Source: CBDCVO01 sp965223085 (GTDB taxonomy: Bacteria > Pseudomonadota > Gammaproteobacteria > Ga0077536). Taken from it: a DNA stretch of 64,000 nt. Shown in pieces: positions 55,499 to 63,797 of this stretch (its first letter is position 1; each line of letters opens with the position of its first letter). Location of the stretch: positions 558,001 through 622,000 of the forward strand of contig OZ244981.1 of assembly GCA_965223085.1 (NCBI GenBank), in the 5' to 3' direction. A program made the translations under genes and the position numbers. The notes under the pieces are model-generated. The model saw only the letters and a program-made list of their open reading frames with translations. It ran no database searches and was not told where the DNA came from.

Positions 55499-55876
55499 AT
55501 GACATCGCCTGAAGCTAGCTACTCGGGCGGCTGCAGTTGCGGCGAGGTCCGCTATGGGTTCGCTGGTGAGCCCGACCAAATCGTGGTGTGCCACTGCCCC
55601 GATTGTCGGCGCGCCGTCGGTGCTCAATCCGTCGCGCATGTTTTCGTGGAACTCGATAAGTATCGACTCACGAAAGGTTCTCCCAAAACGCACAATTCAT
55701 CGCCAGGCGTTACACGAGCGTTCTGCGGAACCTGGGTACAATGCTGAGTTGGATAGGTGGCCCTCAGCCAGGTCGAATCGATATTAACGGTGGGTAGCCT
55801 CGATAACCCGGAAGGATTCAAGCCCACTAGAGCGGTTTATCGAGAGCATCGTCTTCCGTGGGCGTCGGAAATATGA
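55499..55876 (+). pseudogene. GFA-family (glutathione-dependent formaldehyde-activating) gene, broken
   Basis: ATG 55499: YSGGCSCGEVRYGFAGEPDQIVVCHCPDCRRAVGAQSVAHVFV, with the zinc ligands CxC and CxxC of the GFA/CENP-V fold. After TRAFCGT the frame is lost; shifted frames give TMLSWIGGPQPGRIDINGG and SLDNPEGFKPTRAVYREHRLPWAS, the normal C-terminal half. At least two indels. 14 bp behind the attC2 core, so it is a cassette gene. Confidence 0.8.
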
Positions 55877-55907
55877 TGCAACCTTGATTACATTAGCCGA
55901 AATCTCG

Positions 55908-56393
55908 ATGTCTGAAGAAGATAACCCGAATATGAGTACGCCAGTCCTCACGGCCGAGGAAACTCAAGCGACAATCGTCAATAATCTTCCTCCGATTGAT
56001 CACCACGACGAAATTGTCGAAGAAGTCGGGCCGAATTCGATCCGACTCAGATTGCCTTTCAATCCTGCGTTTGTCGGAGCCGAGCCATGGCAAACGGGGA
56101 AAGGAAAGGTATTTTCGGGTCCGATGGTAATGGGTTTCGCTGATACAGCTATGTACTGCTGTGTAATGGTGGCCGTGGCGTATGATGTCATCCCCGTAAT
56201 GATTAATCTAACTATTTCGTTCGTAGAGCCTGCGCTGGAGGAAGATCTCATCGCCGACGCCCGCATCGTTCGCCGCGGCGGGCGACTACATTACGTAGCG
56301 TGTTGGTTGCGGTCCGAGTCGAAACAATCCCCTTGTGCGCATATCACGTCTACCTACCGTGTGGCCCAATACAAACATCGAAATCGCGAGTAA
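55908..56393 (+). CDS. PaaI-type hotdog thioesterase
   Basis: 161 residues from ATG 55908 (an ATG eight codons earlier and another at 55932 are possible). Hotdog fold: PFNPAFVGAEPWQTGKGKVFSGPMVMGFADTAMYCCVMVA, with the helix GFADTAMY holding the catalytic Asp, then INLTISFVEPALEEDLIADARIVRRGGRLHYVACWL. Cleaves aryl- or acyl-CoA thioesters. It ends 10 bp before an inverse core site, so it may be part of cassette 3 together with the dead GFA gene. Confidence 0.82.
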   Translation: MSEEDNPNMSTPVLTAEETQATIVNNLPPIDHHDEIVEEVGPNSIRLRLPFNPAFVGAEPWQTGKGKVFSGPMVMGFADTAMYCCVMVAVAYDVIPVMINLTISFVEPALEEDLIADARIVRRGGRLHYVACWLRSESKQSPCAHITSTYRVAQYKHRNRE

Positions 56394-56604
56394 CGGGCTG
56401 ACATCTAACCAGTGCGCGGAGCGGACACTTGACCTGCCCGTCATCAGATATGTTGAGACCGGATCGGGTTTTCGTTAACGGAGACTCTGGCTCGTCTGAC
56501 GCCTACTCAGTTTAGTTTCGCTTTCGAAGTCGGTGTCATTGAAAAGTTACCAGCCTGGCGAGACATGCGGGTACTTAGCGATGTGAACCCAACAGTCCTT
56601 GACG

Positions 56605-57167
56605 CTATCGTGACATTTTTTCGTCGAGCAAGGTCAAGATAATTCGCTTGGCCGATTCTGCTGGTTTCGGAGATCGAGTGATTAAGGTTCGCATCAGGAC
56701 ACCTTCATAAAGCACCCCGATCTGCTCAGTTAGAATCTGACGATCGACGTCGTTAAGTTTCATTACCTGCTGTCTGAACCACTTCATTATCGCGGTCTTA
56801 TGATGCTGTGCGGCGACAAACCCTTCGTGTTCAGCATCTCCCGCCAGCTCTATGAGAGTCCTCGAAAACGGGCATCCGTAGAAAGACTTCACCTTGCTGA
56901 ACTTAGCGAGCAGGTCGAACACCGCAAGTATTCGCTCTTTAGGTGTGTCGGCCGTCGCCTCCGCGCCGGCAATTACAGCAGCTAGCGTCGTCTTGTTTCT
57001 ATCGGCCAGCCATGCCAGGAACAACTCACCCTTCGACCACAGTGCGCATACAACGTCTTTTTCGTTACACCCGCCACGCTCGCCAGTGCGGCGACTCCAG
57101 TCGCAGAGTAACCATCGCGACTGAACAGCTTGTCGGCGGCCCGAAGAATGTTGTCACGAGCAGACAT
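56605..57167 (-). pseudogene. TetR-family regulator with one frameshift
   Basis: ATG 57167: MSARDNILRAADKLFSRDGYSATGVAALASVAGVTKKTLYAHCG, a complete TetR helix-turn-helix. A missing base near 57045 breaks the frame; in the other frame SKGELFLAWLADRNKTTLAAVIAG.. continues for 139 residues to 56605 as the ligand domain (FYGCPFSRTLIELAGD). Restoring one base would give about 190 residues, the family size. Divergent to the alpha/beta hydrolase gene at 57217, its probable target. Confidence 0.85.
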
Positions 57168-57216
57168 GCTTGCATGTATACCAATCGGAATACTTTTCGT
57201 CGAAAGGGTTATTGCC

Positions 57217-58128
57217 ATGGTAAATCCCGCGATTATCGATACTCTTTCGTATTCCGGAATGGGCGTCCGGGATCTGCGAGCAAACGCAAGAATTGGTAGA
57301 GACGGTATAACGCTTTTTGAACATGATTTGGCGTTCGTTCGGTTTCGGTCGGTAACGACGGCTCCGGGTAAACCGACAATTGTCGTTTTACCAGATAGTC
57401 CCGCGACAATCGAAAGCTACGACAATTTTGTTGAAACCGTATCTGCGGATTATAACGTTGTTTTGCTTGAGATTCCGGGATTTGGGTTTTCGTATCCTAA
57501 AGTCCCGGGGGCCTTGGGGTTTGAAGAGACATCACAGATCATAGCAACCGCGATAAGTGAGCTTCCAAATCGAGACATCATTCTAGTGGGACCTTGCTTC
57601 CAAGGTCTAATAGCAATCCGGGTAGCCGAGATAATCCCAAATCATTTACGCGGTATTATCGTCGCACAATCGGGCGACTTTGCCGCGGAATGTAGTTGGT
57701 GCGACAGTATTCCAGACCCAAAGCAACTGCTTCGGCGACCATTCATCGGGCAAATCGAATTCCGCGAGGATCGCGAACGGTTAGCTATCGATTGGTGGTC
57801 CTCCGTTGCTGCGGGACCATTATTGCCGCTGGAGGATTTCCAATCGGTCGCAAGAGATGTCATGAGACGCGGTTCTTGCTACGCGCTCGCGACGTTTGTA
57901 CAAGAGCTGCATTCGTTGAACCCGCCACCGGCGTTGCACACGTCCTTACCCGCTGAAATCATGTAGAGGTTAGACGACAGCTCTCACTCGAGCACAGATC
58001 GCACTTCAGTCTGCAAGTATCTTTCGAACGCCGGTTATTCCGAACTGCCCAACATCGGACATTTTGTCGAGCTTGAAGCACCTCAAGCAATCATAGCTGC
58101 CGCGGATCGTATTTTGCGGGAGTCGTGA
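57217..58128 (+). pseudogene. Alpha/beta hydrolase interrupted by an in-frame TAG
   Basis: ATG 57217, AAAGGG upstream. Residues 1-249: PTIVVLPDSPATIESYDNFV, VVLLEIPGFGFSYPK, and the nucleophile elbow VGPCFQG with Cys127 where most relatives have Ser. TAG at 57964 (codon 250) is followed in the same frame by DDSSHSSTDR.. ELPNIGHFVELEAP.. ILRES and TGA at 58128; GHFVE carries the catalytic His. Without readthrough the His is lost, so the 249-residue product is inactive. The next gene starts 5 bp later. Confidence 0.82.
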
Positions 58129-58132
58129 AGAA

Positions 58133-58525
58133 ATGGCCATTCCGGAGGAGTTCGAAACCCTAGAAAGGCGAAGCCCCCTGACTACGCCGTGGGAGCCGAT
58201 TTACTGTCAAACGCTCGCCGATCGATTGAAACTCGGCATCATCGTAGATACACAACACACGAACTCACGAGGCCTGGTTCACGGCGGCTTAATCGCTGCA
58301 TTGTCAGACAACGTCATGGGTTGGTCCTGCTCAATGCAATACGAGACACCTCGAAGCTTCACACTCAATCTATCCCTCGATTATATGGGCATTGCCAAAC
58401 AAGGTCAGTGGTTGGAGTTCTCTCCGACCGTTTCAAAGCTCGGCGGTACGGTTTGCTTCGCCCAATGCTTCGTAACGGCAAATACAACCGCCATCGCCAG
58501 GGCCAGCGGCGTCTACAAGTCCTGA
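58133..58525 (+). CDS. PaaI-type hotdog thioesterase
   Basis: 130 residues, ATG 58133. LGIIVDTQHTNSRGLVHGGLIAALSDNVMGWSC is the PaaI signature, HGG-x5-D with the catalytic Asp. SFTLNLSLDYMGIAKQGQWLEFSPTVSKLGGTVCFAQCFV and IARASGVY complete the hotdog. Cytoplasmic CoA thioesterase, substrate unknown. Four bases behind the alpha/beta hydrolase gene, so formerly or still co-translated with it. Confidence 0.9.
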   Translation: MAIPEEFETLERRSPLTTPWEPIYCQTLADRLKLGIIVDTQHTNSRGLVHGGLIAALSDNVMGWSCSMQYETPRSFTLNLSLDYMGIAKQGQWLEFSPTVSKLGGTVCFAQCFVTANTTAIARASGVYKS

Positions 58526-58587
58526 TGGCACGAGCCTTGATCGTACCCCTCAAACCGAGCCGTCCCGAATGTAGGAAATTGAGCATA

Positions 58588-58985
58588 TCAGGCAGCGTCT
58601 CGAGCGAAAACTGCAGGTGGCTTTTTGCCTAGTGAGCGATGCGGCCTGACGTGGTTGTAATGCGTCCGCCAACCATCGATTGTTGAACGAGCATCTTCGA
58701 GACTGGCGAACCAGTTCAAATCCAGGCAATAGTCTCGGAACTTCCCATTGAAGCTCTCGACGAATGCGTTCTGAGCCGGCTTGCCAGGTTGAATGTAGTG
58801 GAGCTTTACACCGTCCCGCTTCGCCCAGAAGAACATTGCCTTCGATGTAAACTCTGGGCCGTTGTCGCAGACAATCATTTTCGGTAGTTGTCGTTTGAGC
58901 CCGTCGAGCTCACGTGCCAGCCGTAGCCCGGATATCGAAAAATCAACGATCTGCAAGACGCACTCTCGCGAGTAGTCTAAGCAAT
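58588..58985 (-). pseudogene. IS3-type transposase OrfB, C-terminal fragment
   Basis: Reads DYSRECVLQIVDFSISGLRLARELDGL.. MIVCDNGPEFTSKAMFFWA.. GVKLHYIQPGKPAQNAFVESFNGKFRDYCLDLNWF.. HYNHVRPHRSLGKKPPAVF. The second Asp (CDNGPEFTS) and the Glu (FVESFNGKFRD) of the DDE triad are present; the first Asp and the N-terminal part are lost at about 58985, where it joins a cytochrome gene. Different IS3 subgroup (IS407-like) from the element at 31.5 kb. Confidence 0.85.
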
Positions 58986-59219
58986 GCCGGTAACGGATCC
59001 CGCAAGCCAACTGCCGGTTGGTCGCCCCACCAGTGCACCATTGGTATGGCACTGACCACAGCCCAGCAAGGTAGTCAGGTACTCGCCGCGCGCGCCATCG
59101 CTGGCCGTTGCGTCTGCACCGATGCGATTGTTGTTTCCGGCGCACGCTGTCAGTACAACTGCAGCGATGAGCGTGGTCACCATTGCCACAAGTTGGTGTC
59201 GCATTTTACTGGTTTGCAT
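58983..59219 (-). pseudogene. Cytochrome c lipoprotein, N-terminal fragment
   Basis: ATG 59219 behind AAAGGAGCGCGGC. Signal with lipobox LTAC (Cys26): HQLVAMVTTLIAAVVLTAC. Haem c site CGQCH at 54-58, in RGEYLTTLLGCGQCHTNGALVGRP. Cut near residue 79 by the IS3 fragment. Relatives are mono- or dihaem cytochromes with an LxxxGxCxxCH start, often working with dehydrogenases in the periplasm. Confidence 0.78.
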
Positions 59220-59315
59220 TGCCGCGCTCCTTTGTCTGCCGGTTCACCGGCGGTGGGGATTTGATGCGGTGACTAAATGTTCTCGCCACCACCAAGGGAT
59301 TATGATGGGCGATAT

Positions 59316-60545
59316 ATGAGCGACAAACCAACGGCAGATAACCATAACAGACTCAGCCGTCGTCTGAATCTGCCGATGTTACTTTTGTATGGCATCGGTA
59401 CCACAGTCGGCGCCGGTATCTATGCACTGCTGGGTGAGATTGCGCGACTCGCGGGCTCGCTAGCGCCGTGGTCGTTTCTACTCGCTTCGCTGTTGGCGGC
59501 GTTTACGGCACTGTCGTTTGCCGAGCTTTCTAGTCGTTATCCACAGGCCGCAGCAACCGCCATGTATGTGCAACAGGGGTTCCGTTCCAGCAAACTGGGA
59601 ACGGTGGTTGGCGCCCTGGTGGCGCTAGCAGGCATCGTTTCCAGTGCGGCGTTGCTTAATGGCATGGCCAACTATCTGCTACCGATATTGGACGTGTCCC
59701 GTACGGTTATCGTCGTCAGCGGTCTTGTTGTGCTGACGCTGCTGGCCATCTGGGGCATAGCCCAGTCGGCATTGGTAGCAGGGCTGATTTGCCTGGCTGA
59801 GATCGGCGGTTTGCTGTGGATCTCTTGGCTCTGTTTTCATGCCATAGAACCGGGCACCGTTGACTGGGTGCAGTTGCAACCGAGCTGGAAGCATGGGCCC
59901 GCCGTAATCACCGCCGCGGTCCTGGCTTTTTATGCCTACATTGGCTTCGAAGACATGGTGGAGGTGGCAGAAGAAGTACAGGATGTACGCATAACGCTGC
60001 CGCTGGCCATCATCGCCACGTTGGTGATTACAACAATCCTGTACCTAGTCCTGTTGATATGTGCCCAGTTTGCCGTCAGCGCTCAGACCCTGGCGCTATC
60101 GGAAGCACCGATGGCGGACTTGTATCGCATCCTCACCGGTCACGACCCATACGTCATTACGCTGATCGGTGTCGCCGCCATTGTCAACGGCATACTCATT
60201 CAACTGATCATGGCTTCGCGAGTGGTGTATGGACTGGCCGATCGCGGCCAGATACCTCGTTGGCTGGCTGCGGTTAACCCGGTTACCCATACACCCATCC
60301 GCGCCACCCTGCTGATCGCCGGTATCGTTCTGGTGCTGGCGTTGTGGGGATCGCTGGCTGGCTTGGCGAGCACGACATCGATCATCATGCTCATCGTCTT
60401 CGCGTTGGCGAACCTCAGTCTCTGGCTGCTCAAACGCTGGCGCGAGCCAGGCCCAAGCAGCGGGATCCAGTTGCCCGCTTGGATACCCTTGTGCGGGTTT
60501 GTCGTCTGCATCGCCGTTGTCGGTTGGACGTTGCTTAGATATTGA
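59316..60545 (+). CDS. APC-family amino acid/polyamine permease
   Basis: 409 residues from ATG 59316 (start chosen for MSDKPTADNHNRLSRRLN; the frame is open 13 codons further). Twelve hydrophobic segments; the first contains LLYGIGTTVGAGIYALLGEI, the glycine-rich GxG helix-break that binds the substrate amino group in APC transporters. FAELSSRYPQAAATAMYVQQGF and FYAYIGFEDMVEVAEEVQDVRITLPLAI are also diagnostic. Inner membrane, probably proton-coupled. Substrate not predictable. Confidence 0.92.
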   Translation: MSDKPTADNHNRLSRRLNLPMLLLYGIGTTVGAGIYALLGEIARLAGSLAPWSFLLASLLAAFTALSFAELSSRYPQAAATAMYVQQGFRSSKLGTVVGALVALAGIVSSAALLNGMANYLLPILDVSRTVIVVSGLVVLTLLAIWGIAQSALVAGLICLAEIGGLLWISWLCFHAIEPGTVDWVQLQPSWKHGPAVITAAVLAFYAYIGFEDMVEVAEEVQDVRITLPLAIIATLVITTILYLVLLICAQFAVSAQTLALSEAPMADLYRILTGHDPYVITLIGVAAIVNGILIQLIMASRVVYGLADRGQIPRWLAAVNPVTHTPIRATLLIAGIVLVLALWGSLAGLASTTSIIMLIVFALANLSLWLLKRWREPGPSSGIQLPAWIPLCGFVVCIAVVGWTLLRY

Positions 60546-60568
60546 TCGCACCATTCATCAGGGCAACT

Positions 60569-60969
60569 ATGAAATCCGACATCAAGATCGTGCTCGCTGG
60601 CCCGTACGGCAGCGCGCTTTTCAACTACGTGACCACCGGCGAAGCCACCATGACACCGGGGCCGTCGATCACCGAAGGTATCGGCAACTCACGCGTCACC
60701 GACAATTTCGACGGCACCGAGATCGATTGGGCGGTCCAGATTCCCGACCACAACATGGTGACCATGGTTTACCGGATGCTGAAAAAGGATGGTTGGTTCT
60801 TCGGCTCGAGCACCGGTATCAACCTCTGCGGCGCCGTCCAAGTCGCGCGTGAGCTGGGCCCGGTCACACGATCGTCACGATGCTCTGCGATGACGGCAGC
60901 AAATACCAATCGAGCCTATTCAATCCCGAATTGCTGGCGGAACGAGAGCTCGACCCCAGCGTCGACTAA
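60569..60969 (+). pseudogene. Cysteine synthase (CysK-like), C-terminal remnant
   Basis: GPYGSALFNYVTTGE, GPSITEGIGNSRVTDNFDG and WFFGSSTGINLCGAVQVARELG match the C-terminal half of O-acetylserine sulfhydrylase (SITEGIG and the G-SSG-N region). A one-base shift after ELGP brings HTIVTMLCDDGSKYQSSLFNPELLAERELDPSVD, the normal end, to TAA 60967-60969. The N-terminal half with the PLP lysine is absent. Begins 25 bp after the permease gene. Confidence 0.8.
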
Positions 60970-60994
60970 GCAACGAAGCGACAGAGTAGGAACC

Positions 60995-61762
60995 ATGGCG
61001 ACAATTAATCGGGACGGCGTCAGCGTCTACTACGAACGGCATCCGTCGCAACGTGACGATGCCCGCACGATCCGCTTGTCCCACGGGTACAGCGCAACCG
61101 CCGGGGTGTGGCGCGGCCAGATCGACGCGTTGACCCGAACGCTCGGCCTCATCGTCTGGGACGTGCGCGGCCACGGCCAATCGGATCCGCCCGAGGATCT
61201 GGACCAGTACACCGAGGCCCTGACCATCGGCGACATGGCTGCCATCTTGGATGCGTGCGAAGTCGAGAGAGTCATCAGCAGGGGATTGTCGCTCGGCGGT
61301 TACCTGTCTCTTGCGTTCCACCGCGATTTCCCGGAACGCACGGAAGCCCTTCTGCTATGCGACACGGGGCCCGGGTGTCGAAACGACAAGGCCCGTGAAG
61401 CCTGGGATCGCATGGCCAGGAGCCGCGCAGACGCGCTCGACCGCGATGGGTTATCCGCGCTGGGCGCTGGCGCTGAAGTGCGGGCAAGCCAACACCGTTC
61501 TGCAGCTGGATTAGCCAATGCCGCCCGTGGAATTCTCGTTCAGTTCGACGATCGCGTCGTCGCCTCGCTGCCGGAGATTGAAATCCCCACGCTCGTCCTC
61601 GTCGGCGCCAACGAGGAGGCATTCCTAACGCCGAGCGAGTACATGGCAAACAAGATTCTGAACGCAGAACGCGTGACCCTGGGCGACGCAGGTCACGCAG
61701 CGAATACCGATCAGCCGGAAGGGTTCAATCAAGCCGTCATCGGGTTTCTCGGCGGCCTTTAG
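60995..61762 (+). CDS. Alpha/beta hydrolase
   Basis: 255 residues from ATG 60995 (AGTAGGAACC). RLSHGYSATAGVWRGQIDALTRTLGLIVWDVRGHGQSDPP, nucleophile elbow GLSLGGY (Ser), IPTLVLVGANEEAFLTPSEYMANKI and the catalytic His in GDAGHAANTDQPEGFN. Typical of 3-oxoadipate-enol-lactonase/haloperoxidase-type hydrolases. The two positions before the elbow (ISRGLS; usually IGGLS) and the oxyanion segment (TIRLSHGYS) are slightly odd, perhaps early drift. Convergent with the SMP-30 gene, overlapping its end by 4 bp. Confidence 0.87.
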   Translation: MATINRDGVSVYYERHPSQRDDARTIRLSHGYSATAGVWRGQIDALTRTLGLIVWDVRGHGQSDPPEDLDQYTEALTIGDMAAILDACEVERVISRGLSLGGYLSLAFHRDFPERTEALLLCDTGPGCRNDKAREAWDRMARSRADALDRDGLSALGAGAEVRASQHRSAAGLANAARGILVQFDDRVVASLPEIEIPTLVLVGANEEAFLTPSEYMANKILNAERVTLGDAGHAANTDQPEGFNQAVIGFLGGL

Positions 61763-62616
61763 AGGTCGAGCGGCAGCTTCGCGGTCGGCACCGCCAACCC
61801 CGGCACGCCGGCGCGGTATTTGAATACTCCACCTCGCGTCTCTCCCTCCAATCCGTTGGAGCCGGAGACAATGTAGAGATCCTGCAAATCGTCGCCGCCG
61901 AAGCAAACGCTCGTGCACATCGGATGCGGAATCTCGATTTTCTCGCGCAAAGCGCCTTGCACATCGTAGACGCCCACGCCTGATCCTCCGGCCAGCGCTA
62001 CCCAAACCGCGCCGTCCTCGGACACGACCAGCCCATCTGGCGCACCGTCTTCCGTCTCGACGAAAACCTCCTTCTCGCCCAGCGATCCGTCATCGCGGAC
62101 GTCGTAGCAACAAACCGCGCTTCTCCCTGAGTCACTGTGATAGAGTCGCTTGTTGTCGGGCGAAAATCCCAGACCGTTCGTCAAGCGAACGTCTTGGACG
62201 ACGACGCTGACCGATCCATCGAGGTCGATCAGGTAGAGGTTCCCGGACTGTGGCGGCCGACCGTCTTCGAACACAGGGCTCGAGCTGAGGCCGCCGGCGT
62301 AGACTCTGCCTTGCACGTCGGTCGTTATGTCGTTGAAACCGACGAGGCCTTGCTCTTCGTTCCGGTCGAACAGGACGATCGTATCGCCGCCGGCGAAACT
62401 CTTGTAAGCGATGTTGCGCCCGCTAATGACCAGACCGCCAGCTTCATGCAGCGACATACCGCCGATCCCGCGCCGATGCGGGAAGACCTCCTCGACGTCG
62501 CCACCGGGAGTCAGGCAAAACACGCCGCCCTGCAAGACGTCGCTGAACATCAAACCGCGCCCCGGCACCCAAACCGGGCCTTCGATGAGCCCGAATCCTT
62601 CGGTCAATGTTTCCAC
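61759..62616 (-). CDS. SMP-30/gluconolactonase-family protein
   Basis: 285 residues, ATG 62616. Six-bladed propeller: TEGFGLIEGPVWVPGRGLMFSDVLQGGVFCL (EGPVW holds the metal-binding Glu), GGMSLHEAGGLVISGRNI, VGFNDITTDVQGRVYAGG (Asn/Asp metal ligands), TNGLGFSPDNKRLYHSDSG and PDGLVVSEDGAVWVALAGG. Hydrolyses sugar or other lactones with Ca or Zn. Lies downstream of the dienelactone hydrolase remnant on the same strand with about 20 bp between, so both were probably in one lactone-handling operon. Confidence 0.9.
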   Translation of the reverse strand: METLTEGFGLIEGPVWVPGRGLMFSDVLQGGVFCLTPGGDVEEVFPHRRGIGGMSLHEAGGLVISGRNIAYKSFAGGDTIVLFDRNEEQGLVGFNDITTDVQGRVYAGGLSSSPVFEDGRPPQSGNLYLIDLDGSVSVVVQDVRLTNGLGFSPDNKRLYHSDSGRSAVCCYDVRDDGSLGEKEVFVETEDGAPDGLVVSEDGAVWVALAGGSGVGVYDVQGALREKIEIPHPMCTSVCFGGDDLQDLYIVSGSNGLEGETRGGVFKYRAGVPGLAVPTAKLPLDL

Positions 62617-62638
62617 AGCTTACCCCTCGCGATTTGCC

Positions 62639-63200
62639 TCAGAGATTTCGACCGAAAAGCCCAAAGAGCCCCTCCCAGTGCCTTTCCGCGGATGCCTTGT
62701 GATACATGCCGTCACGCAGCGGGAACACGAATCCGTGGTGAGTGCCAGGATACGACTCGATCGTTTAGTCGATACCCGTGTCGGCGAGAGACGCGTCGAG
62801 ACCGTCAATCATCTCGCGCGGCGCCCACTCGTCCGTCTCGGCACAACCGAAATACATCTCGCCCGTGATCTTGTGTGCATCGAGGTGCGGCGAGTCGCTC
62901 GCGTCGTTGAACAGCCGCACGCCATGCAGAGATGCACTCGCTTTGATGCGATCCGGGAACGCAGACGCCGCCGCGAAGGCGAGCGGTCCGCTCATGCAGT
63001 AGCCCACGCATCCGATCGCGCCGTTCCGCGCCGCCGAATCCTCCGCGGCAAAGTCGAACATCGTCTGAATGTCTTCGCAGACCATGGCATTCGTCAGCGC
63101 GTTCATGTGCCCAAACATCTCTTCGTGCTTATCCGGCCCCACCATGAACTCGCGCGCTGTCCGGTAGTATGAGGTTCGACAGCATGACATAATAGCCCAC
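62639..63200 (-). pseudogene. Dienelactone hydrolase-family gene, broken
   Basis: RTAREFMVGPDKHEEMFGHMNALTNAMVCEDIQTMFDF, the Cys nucleophile in GCVGYCMSGPLAFAAAS, HGVRLFNDASDSPHLDAHKITGEMYFGCAETDEW (catalytic Asp), then TAA at about 62766 in place of a codon between GID and TIESYPGTHHGFVFPLRDGMYHK (catalytic His), ending TGA 62639. The 5' part is shifted (GYYVML in another frame) and joined to an IS110 shard, so the N-terminus is also lost. Family cleaves dienelactone in chlorocatechol degradation. Confidence 0.82.
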
Positions 63201-63204
63201 CGTC

Positions 63205-63400
63205 GCAATGCGCCGCGCCGAGGAATACTCGACCGCACCACCACGTCGCAGTGATACCCTCGGCTTTAAGGGCGCGCTGCAGCGAAAAACCGACCTAGGA
63301 CGCTTCATAGCACAGCGTCAGATCGACATCGCCGAAATACTGATGGGCGTTCTCGAGCTGCTGCACCAGGCCATGCAACGTCGCTCGACACCGAAAATCC
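63205..63400 (-). pseudogene. IS110-type transposase shard
   Basis: Minus strand: VLQQLENAHQYFGDVDLTLCYEAS, a stop, then VGFSLQRALKAEGI and, in shifted frames, VVVRSSIPRRGA. This order (CYEAS-Y-GF-LQRAL--GI-CDVV-PS-IPR) is the N-terminal DEDD region of IS110 transposases. Only about 65 codons remain, between an IS30 fragment and the dienelactone hydrolase remnant. Confidence 0.6.
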
Positions 63401-63404
63401 AGCG

Positions 63405-63593
63405 CCGACCCATGGTCATCTCGTCCGCTTCATCGGGGCGATAGCGGCCGATGCGGGTATTACGTTTGAGTTCACGCCCGATAGTGCTGCGATGCCGACC
63501 GAGCTTGCGGGCTATTTCAGCGTGACAACACCCTTGCAATCTCAATGCGTGAAGCATATATCTTTCACCTGAGGTGAGTTGGTGGTATTTCAT
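63405..63593 (-). pseudogene. IS30-type transposase, N-terminal fragment
   Basis: ATG 63593: MKYHQLTSGERYMLHALRLQG and CHAEIARKLGRHRSTIGRELKRNTRIGRYRPDEADEMT, the helix-turn-helix start of IS30 transposases. After EMT the sequence changes to unrelated residues; the DDE domain is absent. Abuts the IS110 shard. Confidence 0.82.
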
Positions 63594-63797
63594 CGTGTGC
63601 ACCCTATTCCGCTAAGATGAGAATGCTGATGAGCATCCCAGCTCGCCTCACTTAATTCGATAGCGTATTTTTTTCGTGTTGCACTTACATTGTGAATCCA
63701 AGGCTCGTCATTTAGGATCGAGGACGCACTTATGAAAGCCGCGGACAATACGGCACTGGTCTGGGGCCTGCTGGTTCGAATTGGCAACAGTCGCGCC

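Larger units (their letters stand above)
54273..56409 (+). mobile_element. Integron-type gene cassette cluster without integrase (CALIN)
   Basis: Core-site heptamers GTTRRRY occur at 54273 (GTTAGAT), 54974 (GTTGGGC) and 55478 (GTTAGAT), and inverse-core sites at 54882 (GCCTAAC) and 56403 (ATCTAAC), each between genes. Strong imperfect palindromes lie between the paired cores, as in attC. Cassettes: toxin-antitoxin; unknown 97-residue protein; GFA remnant plus thioesterase. All genes face the same way. No integrase gene is seen in the window. The cluster truncates the CoxL-type remnant. Confidence 0.72.

Noticed and set aside
32131..57966. Two in-frame TAG codons (IS3 orfB at 32131, hydrolase at 57964) hinting at amber recoding or pyrrolysine
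   Set aside because: Several intact genes here end in TAG (for example the PEP-hydrolase-type gene and MetE copy A), and both interrupted genes sit among other decayed genes. Nonsense mutation is simpler.
10648..63244. All frameshifts being sequencing errors
   Set aside because: Some single-base cases could be errors, but most broken genes also show truncations, internal deletions, nonsense codons or IS joints that base-call errors cannot explain.
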